A stretch of 7,187 nucleotides of DNA from Candidatus Zixiibacteriota bacterium (GCA_029858245.1 JAOUFL010000119.1:1-7187), one strand, 5' to 3'; counted from the stretch's first letter, positions 1-6,150 are shown. Numbers and translations: made by a program. The notes: generated by a model not told the origin, from the sequence alone.

Positions 1-302
1 GCTAAGACCCTGAAATACTTATCTGCCAGGGTAACGTGAGCATGAACCATAACATTATTTTCGAATAAAGAAATATCTCCCACTAAACTGGTAAGCTCAT
101 AATCCATATCATAAGTTTTTTCTTTATATTTTTTCTTCTCCACCTCAAAATACCCCAGGGAAACATCCTTAACCGCACCCAGCCCATAGAAAAATCCGCC
201 TGTTATTTTTTCCTTTATGGCAAACTCGTTGAGAGAGCCTATCAGCTCATCCTCTATTTCCAGTCTGATAACGTAGCTTGTACCAAACTTCTTATATTGC
301 AT
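1..302 (-). CDS. PPC/DUF296-domain protein (PD1-like), 3' part cut by the window edge
   Basis: The visible part is 100 codons from ATG at 302, open to the left edge. It starts MQYKKFGTSYVIRLEIEDEL and later contains ITGGFFYGLGAVKDVSLGYF, a GDIS turn and VMVHAHVTLADKYFRVL (the His-x-His is residues 87 and 89). This order matches the PPC/DUF296 family: a Gly-rich strand-turn near residue 35, then GDIS, then HxH. The family forms trimers of about 140 residues and often binds a metal through the histidines. It is the bacterial relative of the plant AT-hook PPC domain, but no AT-hook is visible here, so DNA binding is not implied. An AAGGAAGG Shine-Dalgarno lies just upstream of the ATG. The gene sits 40 nt after cutA on the same strand and is probably the third gene of that operon. 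Family call fairly sure; cellular role unknown. Confidence 0.82.
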   Translation of the reverse strand, partial: MQYKKFGTSYVIRLEIEDELIGSLNEFAIKEKITGGFFYGLGAVKDVSLGYFEVEKKKYKEKTYDMDYELTSLVGDISLFENNVMVHAHVTLADKYFRVL

Positions 303-342
303 TTTCCTTCCTTATGCTAAATTAACTCTGGTGAAAAGTTCC

Positions 343-660
343 TTACCAAGTTTCTGAATCCAGCCAGAACAGATAATCTTTGGAGCCTGAAATAACCGGC
401 AGGGCAATCAGCTCCGGGACTTCATAGGAATGTAATTTTTTAATTTCCGCTTCCACGCTTTTGAGTTGCCTGCCCTTGGTTTTAATAATTAACAATACCT
501 CTTTTTCCACTGAGAGTTTTCCCTTCCAGCGGAAAATGGACCTAACATCTTTTATGATATTGACACAGGCACATAGTTTTTTCTCAACCAGAGCCTTACC
601 GATCCTTTCCGCTTCCTCCTCGGAAGAGGCAGACGAAAGAATAACGATAAATTTTTCCAC
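343..660 (-). CDS. cutA: CutA divalent-cation tolerance protein
   Basis: A 105-residue protein, the normal CutA length. Diagnostic stretches are EEEAERIGKALVEKKLCACV (Cys30, Cys32), SIFRWKGKL at 41-49, EVLLIIKTK at 54-62, HSYEVPELIALPV at 77-89 and the C-terminal YLFWLDSET. CutA proteins are small ferredoxin-fold trimers linked to copper and other divalent-metal tolerance; the molecular role is still unclear and they act in the cytoplasm unless exported. No signal peptide is present here. The start is GTG at 660. It is chosen because the family pattern begins at once (EKFIVIL) and no ATG is in register, with only a modest AAAAGG 8-9 nt upstream. It lies 26 nt after the thiamine-binding-protein gene and 40 nt before the PPC gene, so it is probably co-transcribed from the promoter near 1086. 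Confidence 0.95.
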   Translation of the reverse strand: MEKFIVILSSASSEEEAERIGKALVEKKLCACVNIIKDVRSIFRWKGKLSVEKEVLLIIKTKGRQLKSVEAEIKKLHSYEVPELIALPVISGSKDYLFWLDSETW

Positions 661-686
661 CGCTAAAACCTTTTATTCGAACTGGT

Positions 687-992
687 TTATTTTCTAATCT
701 GCCTTTTTAAGATCTTCTCTACGTCCTTCACCTTCCCCTTAAGCCTGTTCTTTGCCCCTTTACGGTCATCGATGGTGATGACGACATAGACCCGGTTCGA
801 TTCTTTCTTCAAGGCATTATGGCATTTCTTGATTAAGCCAAAAACCTGCTCCCAGGTTCCCTCAACCAGGGTGCTCATTGCAGTTGTCTGGTAAGGTAAT
901 CCACTCCGGTCAATTATGTCGATTATCCTGGCTACATATTTGCCTAACTCCTCTCCCTTATCTACCGGGAAGATACTGAATTGGACTATCAT
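687..992 (-). CDS. MTH1187-family thiamine-binding protein (UPF0045/DUF77)
   Basis: A 101-residue protein of the usual family length. Signature segments are MIVQFSIFPVDKGEELGKYV at the start, SGLPYQTTAMSTLVEGTWEQ at 30-49 and IDDRKGAKNRLKGKV near 74-88. The family (MTH1187, YkoF-like, YqgV) adopts a ferredoxin-like fold, forms tetramers and has members that bind thiamine in the cytoplasm, perhaps as a vitamin or HMP carrier. No transporter or thiamine biosynthesis gene is visible beside it, so ligand identity here rests on family membership only. ATG at 992 is preceded by AGGAG at good distance. It is the first gene of a three-gene minus-strand cluster (this gene, cutA, PPC) and has its own promoter about 70 nt upstream. 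The 5' leader is too short for a TPP riboswitch. Confidence 0.92.
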   Translation of the reverse strand: MIVQFSIFPVDKGEELGKYVARIIDIIDRSGLPYQTTAMSTLVEGTWEQVFGLIKKCHNALKKESNRVYVVITIDDRKGAKNRLKGKVKDVEKILKRQIRK

Positions 993-1062
993 CTTTTTCT
1001 CCTGAATTTTAAATATTTTTGTAAGCTAAGGTTTTCTGCTGAATAATATTACTTATGGTTAG

Positions 1063-1091
1063 AATCTAAACAAAGCATTTTTAATTGTCAA
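1063..1091 (-). promoter_or_regulatory. Sigma-70-type promoter for the thiamine-binding protein/cutA operon
   Basis: On the minus strand, TTGACA (1086-1091, a perfect -35) is followed after exactly 17 nt by TAGATT (1063-1068, 4 of 6 to the -10 consensus). The predicted start is near 1056, giving a leader of about 64 nt before the ATG at 992. The spacing and the perfect -35 make this convincing, but it is prediction only. Confidence 0.6.
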
Positions 1092-1163
1092 AGAAAAAGT
1101 GTGTGGAGGAATTTTTACTCCGTTTGCATCAGCTTGGCTGCCTGATATTTTTATAAATCGATT

Positions 1164-1192
1164 TTGACTTACTCTCTTCTTGCGAATATATT
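1164..1192 (+). promoter_or_regulatory. Sigma-70-type promoter for the GT-C membrane protein
   Basis: TTGACT (1164-1169) and TATATT (1187-1192) are separated by exactly 17 nt, each 5 of 6 to consensus. The predicted transcription start near 1199 leaves a leader of only about 20 nt, with AGGG at 1207-1210 as Shine-Dalgarno and ATG at 1220. It is back to back with the promoter at 1063-1091; the two -35 boxes are about 72 bp apart, room for a shared regulator. Confidence 0.62.
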
Positions 1193-1219
1193 GGTTGTGA
1201 TATTTTAGGGATAAATGAA

Positions 1220-2932
1220 ATGAGATCTAAATATTTAGCTTTCGGGTTGCTGGTTATTTATGCTCTTTCGAATATATACCTTGAGAAAATACTTTTTCTC
1301 GAAAACTCGGTTTTGAAAACAGTTTTCTTTTTGATCTATTTTTTGGTATGGATAAGTCCTCTCCTTTATCTCTGGAGAAAAGGCAAAATAACGGAACGCT
1401 TTTCTATTCCGGTATTGGTTTTGTTCTTATGCATATTTTATACCTCTATACTTGTTACCAGCCCCATACCCGTCGGACGATATACTCCCGATGTAGCTTT
1501 TCACGGTGCCAAGGTTCTGTATTGCTCTTACGACCATTTTTTCAACGATCCGGTTACCTCTTTTCCCAGCATATATCCACCGGTTTATCATATCATCGCA
1601 GGATCGATTATGCGGGTACTAGGAACAGGTAATAACTGGTACCTGCTTAACCTGTTTCACATATTTACACTTGTTATTCTTTTTCTTTCTGTTTACCTGC
1701 TTGCTAATTCTTTATTTAATCCCCGGGCTGGGCTTCTTTCCGTTTTGTTATTAGGCTCAATTATGGATATGCCCATTGAGAGTGGAATGTTTTTTCCCAC
1801 GCCATTCCTGCTGGGATTAGCTTTAGTTATCAACTCTACGACCCTGGTCTATCTCGCTCTTCGGGGTAAAAAGTGGTGTTTATATCCATCTGGTTTTTTG
1901 ACCGGCCTGGCAGTTACCATCTGGCCTGCTTTTTTACCTGTAGCTTTCATACTGACTATAATTGTTTTCTTCATTTTAGAAAAAGCGTCCAGCCGGTTTC
2001 TCCATCTGCTGAAATTTATTTTACCTTTTCTGGTCTTACCTCTTATCGTATGGATACCCCAGTATATGCTTTTAAAAAGTCACCATCTATTAGGACATCA
2101 CAGTATAGGACAGTATAAAGGAATACCCGGGCTTGGGTGGTTTCTTGATTTTGCAGTCAGATTTATACTACTGGGAGGATTTGCACATTCCTACAAATGG
2201 GTGGTAGCACTGTTTGGATTAATCTACGCGTTTCTTATAGCTTTTGCCATAATGGGATTCCGGTCTCTGGGAAAACAGCATATGTTGCAAAAAAGATTCT
2301 TAAAACTTTTTTTTATTCTGATGTTAGTCACTTTACCATTACTGCATTATGTATTTACCTATATGTATTCCCGCCGCTTTCAGGTGCTGTTCAGTATGGT
2401 AATCGTTATTGTTGCCACGTTTTATTTATTAACGAAGCTGGGTAAGTATAGGATTTTAGGGATTTCTTTTATGGTTTTCGCAGCTGGATTTTCAGGTATT
2501 TGGAATTTCCATAAGGTTCATGAATACGTTCTGGAAAATAAGCAATCCTACGAGATTGTTAAAAAATATACCACCGGGGTTTTAGAGTTTTTCGAATCGC
2601 GTACAGCTTTTGGCGATTACATATTTGCCACAGCACGTACTTACCGGGAGGTGATTTTCGGGAACATTATTCGGTTTAATCTGGTGTTACACCGGGAGGG
2701 CAATTATTATTCTTTGAACCCGGAGCTTTCCAGGAAAATGCTGGTTCATTATAATACGATCCTGTACTCGGATGATTTCAGTTTGATTAAGAAGACGCTC
2801 GGATATTATAATATACGATATGTTTTGATTCACAAAAAAGAACCTCCCTATTACCCAGGTTTAAAGAAATTAATTGAAAACTGCAATACAGTTTATAGAG
2901 ACGAGTGGTTCAGCATATTAGAGCTGGACTAA
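1220..2932 (+). CDS. Polytopic membrane protein, GT-C-type glycosyltransferase-like
   Basis: A 570-residue protein. The first ~430 residues hold roughly 11-13 hydrophobic segments, for example about 5-25, 33-52, 62-82, 142-165, 170-182, 195-215, 225-253, 262-283, 307-320, 327-346, 362-380, 388-404 and 411-427. The first large loop carries TPDVAFHGAK (Asp91, His95) and SIYPPVYHII (Pro120, Pro121). An acidic residue in that loop followed by a YPP motif is typical of GT-C enzymes, which move sugars from polyprenyl-phosphate donors on the outer membrane face. RRF at 385-387 opens a late helix. Residues ~435-570 are soluble, probably extracytoplasmic, with a YNIRYVLIHKK strand seen in related GT-C tails. 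AGGG lies 9 nt before the ATG. No other glycan gene is nearby, so donor and acceptor cannot be named. It converges on the signalling gene, 94 nt apart, with no clear terminator between. Confidence 0.72.
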   Translation: MRSKYLAFGLLVIYALSNIYLEKILFLENSVLKTVFFLIYFLVWISPLLYLWRKGKITERFSIPVLVLFLCIFYTSILVTSPIPVGRYTPDVAFHGAKVLYCSYDHFFNDPVTSFPSIYPPVYHIIAGSIMRVLGTGNNWYLLNLFHIFTLVILFLSVYLLANSLFNPRAGLLSVLLLGSIMDMPIESGMFFPTPFLLGLALVINSTTLVYLALRGKKWCLYPSGFLTGLAVTIWPAFLPVAFILTIIVFFILEKASSRFLHLLKFILPFLVLPLIVWIPQYMLLKSHHLLGHHSIGQYKGIPGLGWFLDFAVRFILLGGFAHSYKWVVALFGLIYAFLIAFAIMGFRSLGKQHMLQKRFLKLFFILMLVTLPLLHYVFTYMYSRRFQVLFSMVIVIVATFYLLTKLGKYRILGISFMVFAAGFSGIWNFHKVHEYVLENKQSYEIVKKYTTGVLEFFESRTAFGDYIFATARTYREVIFGNIIRFNLVLHREGNYYSLNPELSRKMLVHYNTILYSDDFSLIKKTLGYYNIRYVLIHKKEPPYYPGLKKLIENCNTVYRDEWFSILELD

Positions 2933-3026
2933 AAATACAGGTTAGTTTACATGCAGGTATTACTTTAAATACTAAAAAGATCTCTAAACAGATTACTCGT
3001 AGTTTTAGATTCTTGATTAACTTAAA

Positions 3027-5396
3027 TTATCTTTTTAATTTTTCTACTTTTATCTGGTCAATTAATCTGGACAATTGCTCTACCTTAAAGGGTTTGGGTA
3101 AAAGATAATCCACTCCGAATTCCTTGATTTTGTCCAACTCGAAATGAACACCCCAGCCGGTGATCATCACCACCGGTGTTTCCTTTCTTATCTGCTTGAT
3201 TTCACGCGAGACCTCCCAGCCAGACATACCTGGCATACCCAGATCGGTTATCACCAGATCGTACCCATCTTTCAGGAAAAGTTCCATACCTTCGTTTCCG
3301 GAAGAGGATACTATTACCCGGTGTCCCAGTCCCTGCAGAATGCTTTCCAGAAGATCACGTATTATCTTCTGGTCATCGATAGCCAGGATTTTAAGGGGTT
3401 CATCAACTATCTTCTCCCCTGCTACCTCAATCTCTTTTTTAAGGACCTGCTGTATCTCTGGTATCTTTTCTGTTTCTCCTTTTACCTTTCTGATCAGCTT
3501 ACTGCCCTCGATTACCAGTTCCTCAATCAGCTTTATCTGCTCTCCAATAATGGCATTGTCAAAATCCTTATATCTCTTAGCCTGAAACATAAGCAGCTCT
3601 GCATTTCCCAGTATCCCGGCTAAGATGTTATTCATATTGTTAAAAAACTCTTTAGGCACTTCCCTTTTATCTTTATCCATGCTCGTTACAGGTGCTGGAG
3701 TTTCTTCAAACCTGGCATATTCCACCACCATCTCGACTTCTCCGCTATTATTGAACACCGGAGTAGTCCAGACCTTTAAGCTACCCTTTTTCCTTGAGTT
3801 CACCTCTGTTAATATAACTTGCTGAAAAGATGGTTTTTTCTCTTTAAGGGTTAAATAGCAAGGGCAGGCTTCAGGTGAATTCTGCTGATAAAGAACTTCA
3901 TAACAGTTTCTACCTAAAACCTCCTTCTCCGACAGATTCAAAAATTTCAATCCTGCTTTGTTTATCCTGATTACTTTTTGATTTTTATCATGCAGTGTTA
4001 CTATGTCCTCAATCGAGTCTAAAAGGGTGTTGAGAAGATTCTCATTGTAATTCAAAACCTCGGCAGTATAAATTCTCCTTAGCGCTTCTGAAGCCTGAAT
4101 AGCCAGGGATTCAAAAAAGTTAAGCTCGGAGGATGGAAACCTCTCATTTATCGTTTTACACTCAAAAACAATCACCCCGTTATAATCTTTTCTCTTCTCC
4201 AGGGGAACCAGTACAATTTTATTTATTCCACGTTTTTTAAGCCCGGGATTTAACTCCCCGGTTACAGATATCACTTCCGTACCGCCAAACTCTTTTTTGA
4301 ACCGTTCCTCAATGAAAGAATCGATTTCCTCTTCATAGACTTCAGGCTCGGAATTAGCTTTTAAGATTATCGAGTCTCCCTGGCGAAGATATACTTTACA
4401 CTCACAGAGAGGGAATATCTCCGAACCTGCTTTTACTATCTGGCAAAGAGCTTCTTCCGCATTGTTCCTGGTCAGGCACTCCATTATCAGTTTCAGGAAT
4501 CTTTCTTTCTCGGAGACATTTTTTAGCTTTTGCTCCATCATTTCCAGAATCTCCAATTTATTCAGGTATTGAATTCTGCGAGACAACTCTGAAGCTATTT
4601 CCAGAAGATGTTCAGTTTCAGGATTTTTAAAATAATACCTGTGAGGTGAGAAAAGCGCAATCACGCCCAAATTCTCCTCTCCTGAAAAAAGAGGAATGCA
4701 AAGACAGGACTCAAATCCCTGTTCTTTTACGGATAAGGCTAATTTCCTATCTGAATTCAAGAGTTCGCCTGAAGTCTCAATTTGCCTTTCCCTGATAGAA
4801 CGGGAGAAAATTTCAATATCTGATAATTTTACACCGATTAAATTATCCACAGCTTCCAGGGAAAGCCCCAGAAAATAAGTCAGGGATAACTCTTCTTCCC
4901 CGGAATTTTTCAAGAACAGAAAAATTGCACCCGCTTCAGTTTTAAGCTCGGTGCAAAAAATTGACAGCGCAGAGTCCAGAAAACTGCTTGCTGCCTGTTT
5001 TCTGTCGATTTGATTAATTGTTCCGTTAAGTTCTGACAGAAAAGAACTCATCTCTGCAGACTTTCTTTTTAATTGCCTTAATCTTGACCTTCCTTCTAAA
5101 ATCGAAGGTAACCAGCTCACCGGACTGAAGATGATCAGAATGATACCCACGACATATAATACAATCTTGGTAAAGTCCCCCCAGTGCATATTTCCGGACG
5201 CAAGATAATTCTGTATTTTGGGGATACCCTCCCCTATTTCAAATAAACTGCCCAGGAAGACCAAAAATATTCCCAGGCACATTTCTCCCCAGCCTTTTAG
5301 ATTAAGCTCTAAATATTTATCTTTAAGATTAACCAGAAAAAACCAGAGCAACAGTAAAATCAGCGAAAAAAAAATTTCCAATAAAGGTAGTGTCAT
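3027..5396 (-). CDS. Membrane-anchored GAF-GAF-PAS protein with degenerate histidine-kinase segment and intact receiver domain
   Basis: A 789-residue protein. Three hydrophobic segments lie at about 6-23, 38-53 and 75-98, then a basic coiled linker. Two GAF-like sensor domains follow (~136-276, with CLCIPLFSGEENLGVIALFS near 231-250; ~300-442), then a PAS domain (~448-565) with SPEACPCYLTLKEKKP. A helix at 582-602, EFFNNMNNILAGILGNAELL, matches the dimerisation helix usually written HDFNN-L--ILGNAELL, but the His position is Asn586. No N, G1, F or G2 ATP-binding box occurs before the receiver. The receiver (667-785) is complete: Asp674/Asp675, phospho-acceptor Asp718 in VITDLGMP, Thr746, Lys768. 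It therefore probably cannot phosphorylate itself and must take phosphate from, or scaffold, another kinase (inference). The ATG has a weak Shine-Dalgarno, and a run of nine T falls at codons 8-11. It is transcribed divergently from the small gene at 5648. Confidence 0.85.
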   Translation of the reverse strand: MTLPLLEIFFSLILLLLWFFLVNLKDKYLELNLKGWGEMCLGIFLVFLGSLFEIGEGIPKIQNYLASGNMHWGDFTKIVLYVVGIILIIFSPVSWLPSILEGRSRLRQLKRKSAEMSSFLSELNGTINQIDRKQAASSFLDSALSIFCTELKTEAGAIFLFLKNSGEEELSLTYFLGLSLEAVDNLIGVKLSDIEIFSRSIRERQIETSGELLNSDRKLALSVKEQGFESCLCIPLFSGEENLGVIALFSPHRYYFKNPETEHLLEIASELSRRIQYLNKLEILEMMEQKLKNVSEKERFLKLIMECLTRNNAEEALCQIVKAGSEIFPLCECKVYLRQGDSIILKANSEPEVYEEEIDSFIEERFKKEFGGTEVISVTGELNPGLKKRGINKIVLVPLEKRKDYNGVIVFECKTINERFPSSELNFFESLAIQASEALRRIYTAEVLNYNENLLNTLLDSIEDIVTLHDKNQKVIRINKAGLKFLNLSEKEVLGRNCYEVLYQQNSPEACPCYLTLKEKKPSFQQVILTEVNSRKKGSLKVWTTPVFNNSGEVEMVVEYARFEETPAPVTSMDKDKREVPKEFFNNMNNILAGILGNAELLMFQAKRYKDFDNAIIGEQIKLIEELVIEGSKLIRKVKGETEKIPEIQQVLKKEIEVAGEKIVDEPLKILAIDDQKIIRDLLESILQGLGHRVIVSSSGNEGMELFLKDGYDLVITDLGMPGMSGWEVSREIKQIRKETPVVMITGWGVHFELDKIKEFGVDYLLPKPFKVEQLSRLIDQIKVEKLKR

Positions 5397-5427
5397 CTTA
5401 AAATCATCAATTTCGTTATGGAATTAT

Positions 5428-5445
5428 CTAAACCAGCAGGTTTAG
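5428..5445. repeat. Perfect inverted repeat CTAAACC-N4-GGTTTAG in the signalling-gene leader
   Basis: Two 7-bp arms (5428-5434 and 5439-5445) flank AGCA on the plus strand. It lies about 30 nt upstream of the signalling-gene ATG and downstream of its predicted transcription start. It could be an operator for a dimeric regulator or a 5'-leader stem-loop. It has no T-run after it in either direction, so it is not a terminator. Confidence 0.5.
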
Positions 5446-5449
5446 CATG

Positions 5450-5468
5450 TTATAAAACTTGTTTATAA
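5450..5468. repeat. Perfect AT-rich inverted repeat TTATAAA-N5-TTTATAA over the predicted transcription start
   Basis: Arms at 5450-5456 and 5462-5468 flank ACTTG. It abuts the predicted minus-strand -10 box, a usual place for a repressor operator. The arms contain only A and T in a very AT-rich region, so chance is a real alternative. Confidence 0.35.
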
Positions 5469-5498
5469 TTTATATAAAAAAATTAAAAAATCAATCAA
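5469..5498 (-). promoter_or_regulatory. Candidate promoter for the GAF-GAF-PAS-receiver gene
   Basis: On the minus strand, TTGATT (5493-5498) and TATAAA (5469-5474) are 18 nt apart, in the gap divergent from the small gene at 5648. The predicted start is near 5462, giving a leader of about 65 nt. The region is so AT-rich that other -10 boxes are possible. Confidence 0.4.
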
Positions 5499-5577
5499 AA
5501 TCTTCTTTTTACCCCGTATTCGTATACTCTAAAATAAAGGATTTTCGGAAAAATATCGAATGCGGAGAATATTTCTC

Positions 5578-5606
5578 TTGTATAATGTCAAGATGCTAAT
5601 TATAAT
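5578..5606 (+). promoter_or_regulatory. Candidate promoter for the small four-cysteine protein
   Basis: A perfect TATAAT at 5601-5606 lies 17 nt after TTGTAT (5578-5583, 3 of 6 to consensus). A second perfect TATAAT at 5581-5586 overlaps that -35 and may be an alternative -10, though its own -35 is poor. Transcription from the downstream box would begin near 5613, about 35 nt before the ATG. Confidence 0.5.
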
Positions 5607-5634
5607 TAATTTGAATGAAGGGCTAATTTTTGAG

Positions 5635-5642
5635 GGAGGTGA
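5635..5642 (+). promoter_or_regulatory. Full-length Shine-Dalgarno GGAGGTGA
   Basis: GGAGGTGA matches the 16S anti-Shine-Dalgarno over eight bases and sits 5 nt before ATG 5648. It is by far the strongest ribosome site in the window and is the main reason to accept the short gene that follows. Confidence 0.85.
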
Positions 5643-5647
5643 GATAA

Positions 5648-5815
5648 ATGCCCGTTAAGAAAAAAACAGCCGGGAAAAAAACTGCAGCCAAAAAGACTAA
5701 GAAGGTTTATTATTGCGTTCCCTGTGGAATGGAAGTCTCTATTTCCAAAGAAGGTGTTGGAACTAACACCTTGATGTGCTGCGGGAGAAAAATGACACCC
5801 AGGAGAAAAAAATAA
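5648..5815 (+). CDS. Small lysine-rich desulforedoxin-like (four-cysteine knuckle) protein
   Basis: A 55-residue protein. Residues 1-19 are a basic tail with nine lysines in KKKTAGKKTAAKKTKK style, like histone H1 or bacterial Lys/Ala tails. Residues 20-50 carry a four-cysteine knuckle: YYCVPCGMEV (Cys23, Cys26) and LMCCGRKM (Cys44, Cys45). C-x2-C followed ~18 residues later by C-C-G-x-x-M is the pattern of desulforedoxin and the N-terminal domain of desulfoferrodoxin, which hold iron on four Cys. Here the metal could equally be zinc. The protein ends in RRKK. A basic tail plus metal knuckle suggests nucleic-acid association, but that is inference. Gene status is well supported by GGAGGTGA 5 nt before the ATG, a TATAAT promoter and a perfect terminator 18 nt after the stop. 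It is a one-gene transcript divergent from the signalling gene. Its short length makes it easy to miss in annotation. Confidence 0.85.
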   Translation: MPVKKKTAGKKTAAKKTKKVYYCVPCGMEVSISKEGVGTNTLMCCGRKMTPRRKK

Positions 5816-5833
5816 CTATGATTTTCTCCAGTT

Positions 5834-5868
5834 AAAAAGCTCCCTCAACGGGAGCTTTTTTATTTTTT
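5834..5868 (+). terminator. Rho-independent terminator of the small four-cysteine gene
   Basis: An 11-bp perfect stem (AAAAAGCTCCC at 5834-5844, GGGAGCTTTTT at 5850-5860) with loop TCAAC runs into TTTTTTATTTTTT. The upstream A-tract could let it work in the reverse direction too. It begins 18 nt after the stop codon. Confidence 0.93.
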
Positions 5869-6046
5869 AATTTGTCAAGTTTCACTTCGTTTATGACGAT
5901 ATCTTTAACGGGCAGAAGGCCCAATTAGTTCTTTCAGTTCCATCAGGGCAGCCTGACAGAAAACGGGTTTGCCCTGTTTTAATTTAAACCGTGTTTATCT
6001 CATAAGTAATTATAAATATTTTTTCAAGTCCAGGTTGTTCAATTGA
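5869..6046. other. Non-coding stretch with hairpins and a coding-looking ORF scrap
   Basis: No convincing gene lies between the terminator and the next hairpin. On the plus strand CAGGGCA (5944-5950) pairs with TGCCCTG (5970-5976) over a 19-nt loop, followed by TTTTAATTT, which is terminator-like. A smaller GGGC-AGAAG-GCCC hairpin is at 5910-5922. On the minus strand the frame 5994-5905 is open between stops. It reads KPVFCQAALMELKELIGPSA near its end, which looks like protein, yet it lacks an upstream start and Shine-Dalgarno. It may be a gene relic or one copy of a dispersed intergenic repeat. Confidence 0.4.
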
Positions 6047-6081
6047 AAGAGCCTTTTGGGCTATTTGCCTAAAAGGCTCTT
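6047..6081. terminator. Strong hairpin, probably ending the dockerin-protein transcript
   Basis: Arms AAGAGCCTTTT (6047-6057) and AAAAGGCTCTT (6071-6081) form 11 bp. Inner GGC/GCC pairs extend this to 15 bp (one G-U in plus-strand RNA, an A-C mismatch in minus-strand RNA) around a 5-nt loop. It lies 70 nt beyond the stop of the minus-strand dockerin gene. Neither side has a clean U-run, so a transcript-stabilising stem is an alternative. Confidence 0.5.
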
Positions 6082-6150
6082 CTTCAATGTCGTTAACCTG
6101 AAATCCTTATTTAAGCTTACCTTCTCTAAGGCTTTAATTGAGACTCCAAA

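Noticed and set aside
993..1062. TPP riboswitch ahead of the thiamine-binding protein gene
   Set aside because: The predicted leader is only about 64 nt, and I see none of the conserved CTGAGA or ACCTGATC-type core elements.
2933..3026. Terminator between the convergent GT-C and signalling genes
   Set aside because: Only weak AT-rich inverted repeats occur (for example TCTAAA near 2983 with TTTAGA near 3004). There is no GC stem with a T-run, so I did not call one.
3144..3623. A 159-codon plus-strand ORF, and another of 141 codons in an adjacent frame
   Set aside because: Both lie entirely opposite the receiver and dimerisation segments of the signalling gene, have compositions typical of antisense shadows and match no family pattern.
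3477..3659. Functional HisKA kinase domain
   Set aside because: The His position is Asn586 and no ATP-binding domain follows. It was therefore described as degenerate.
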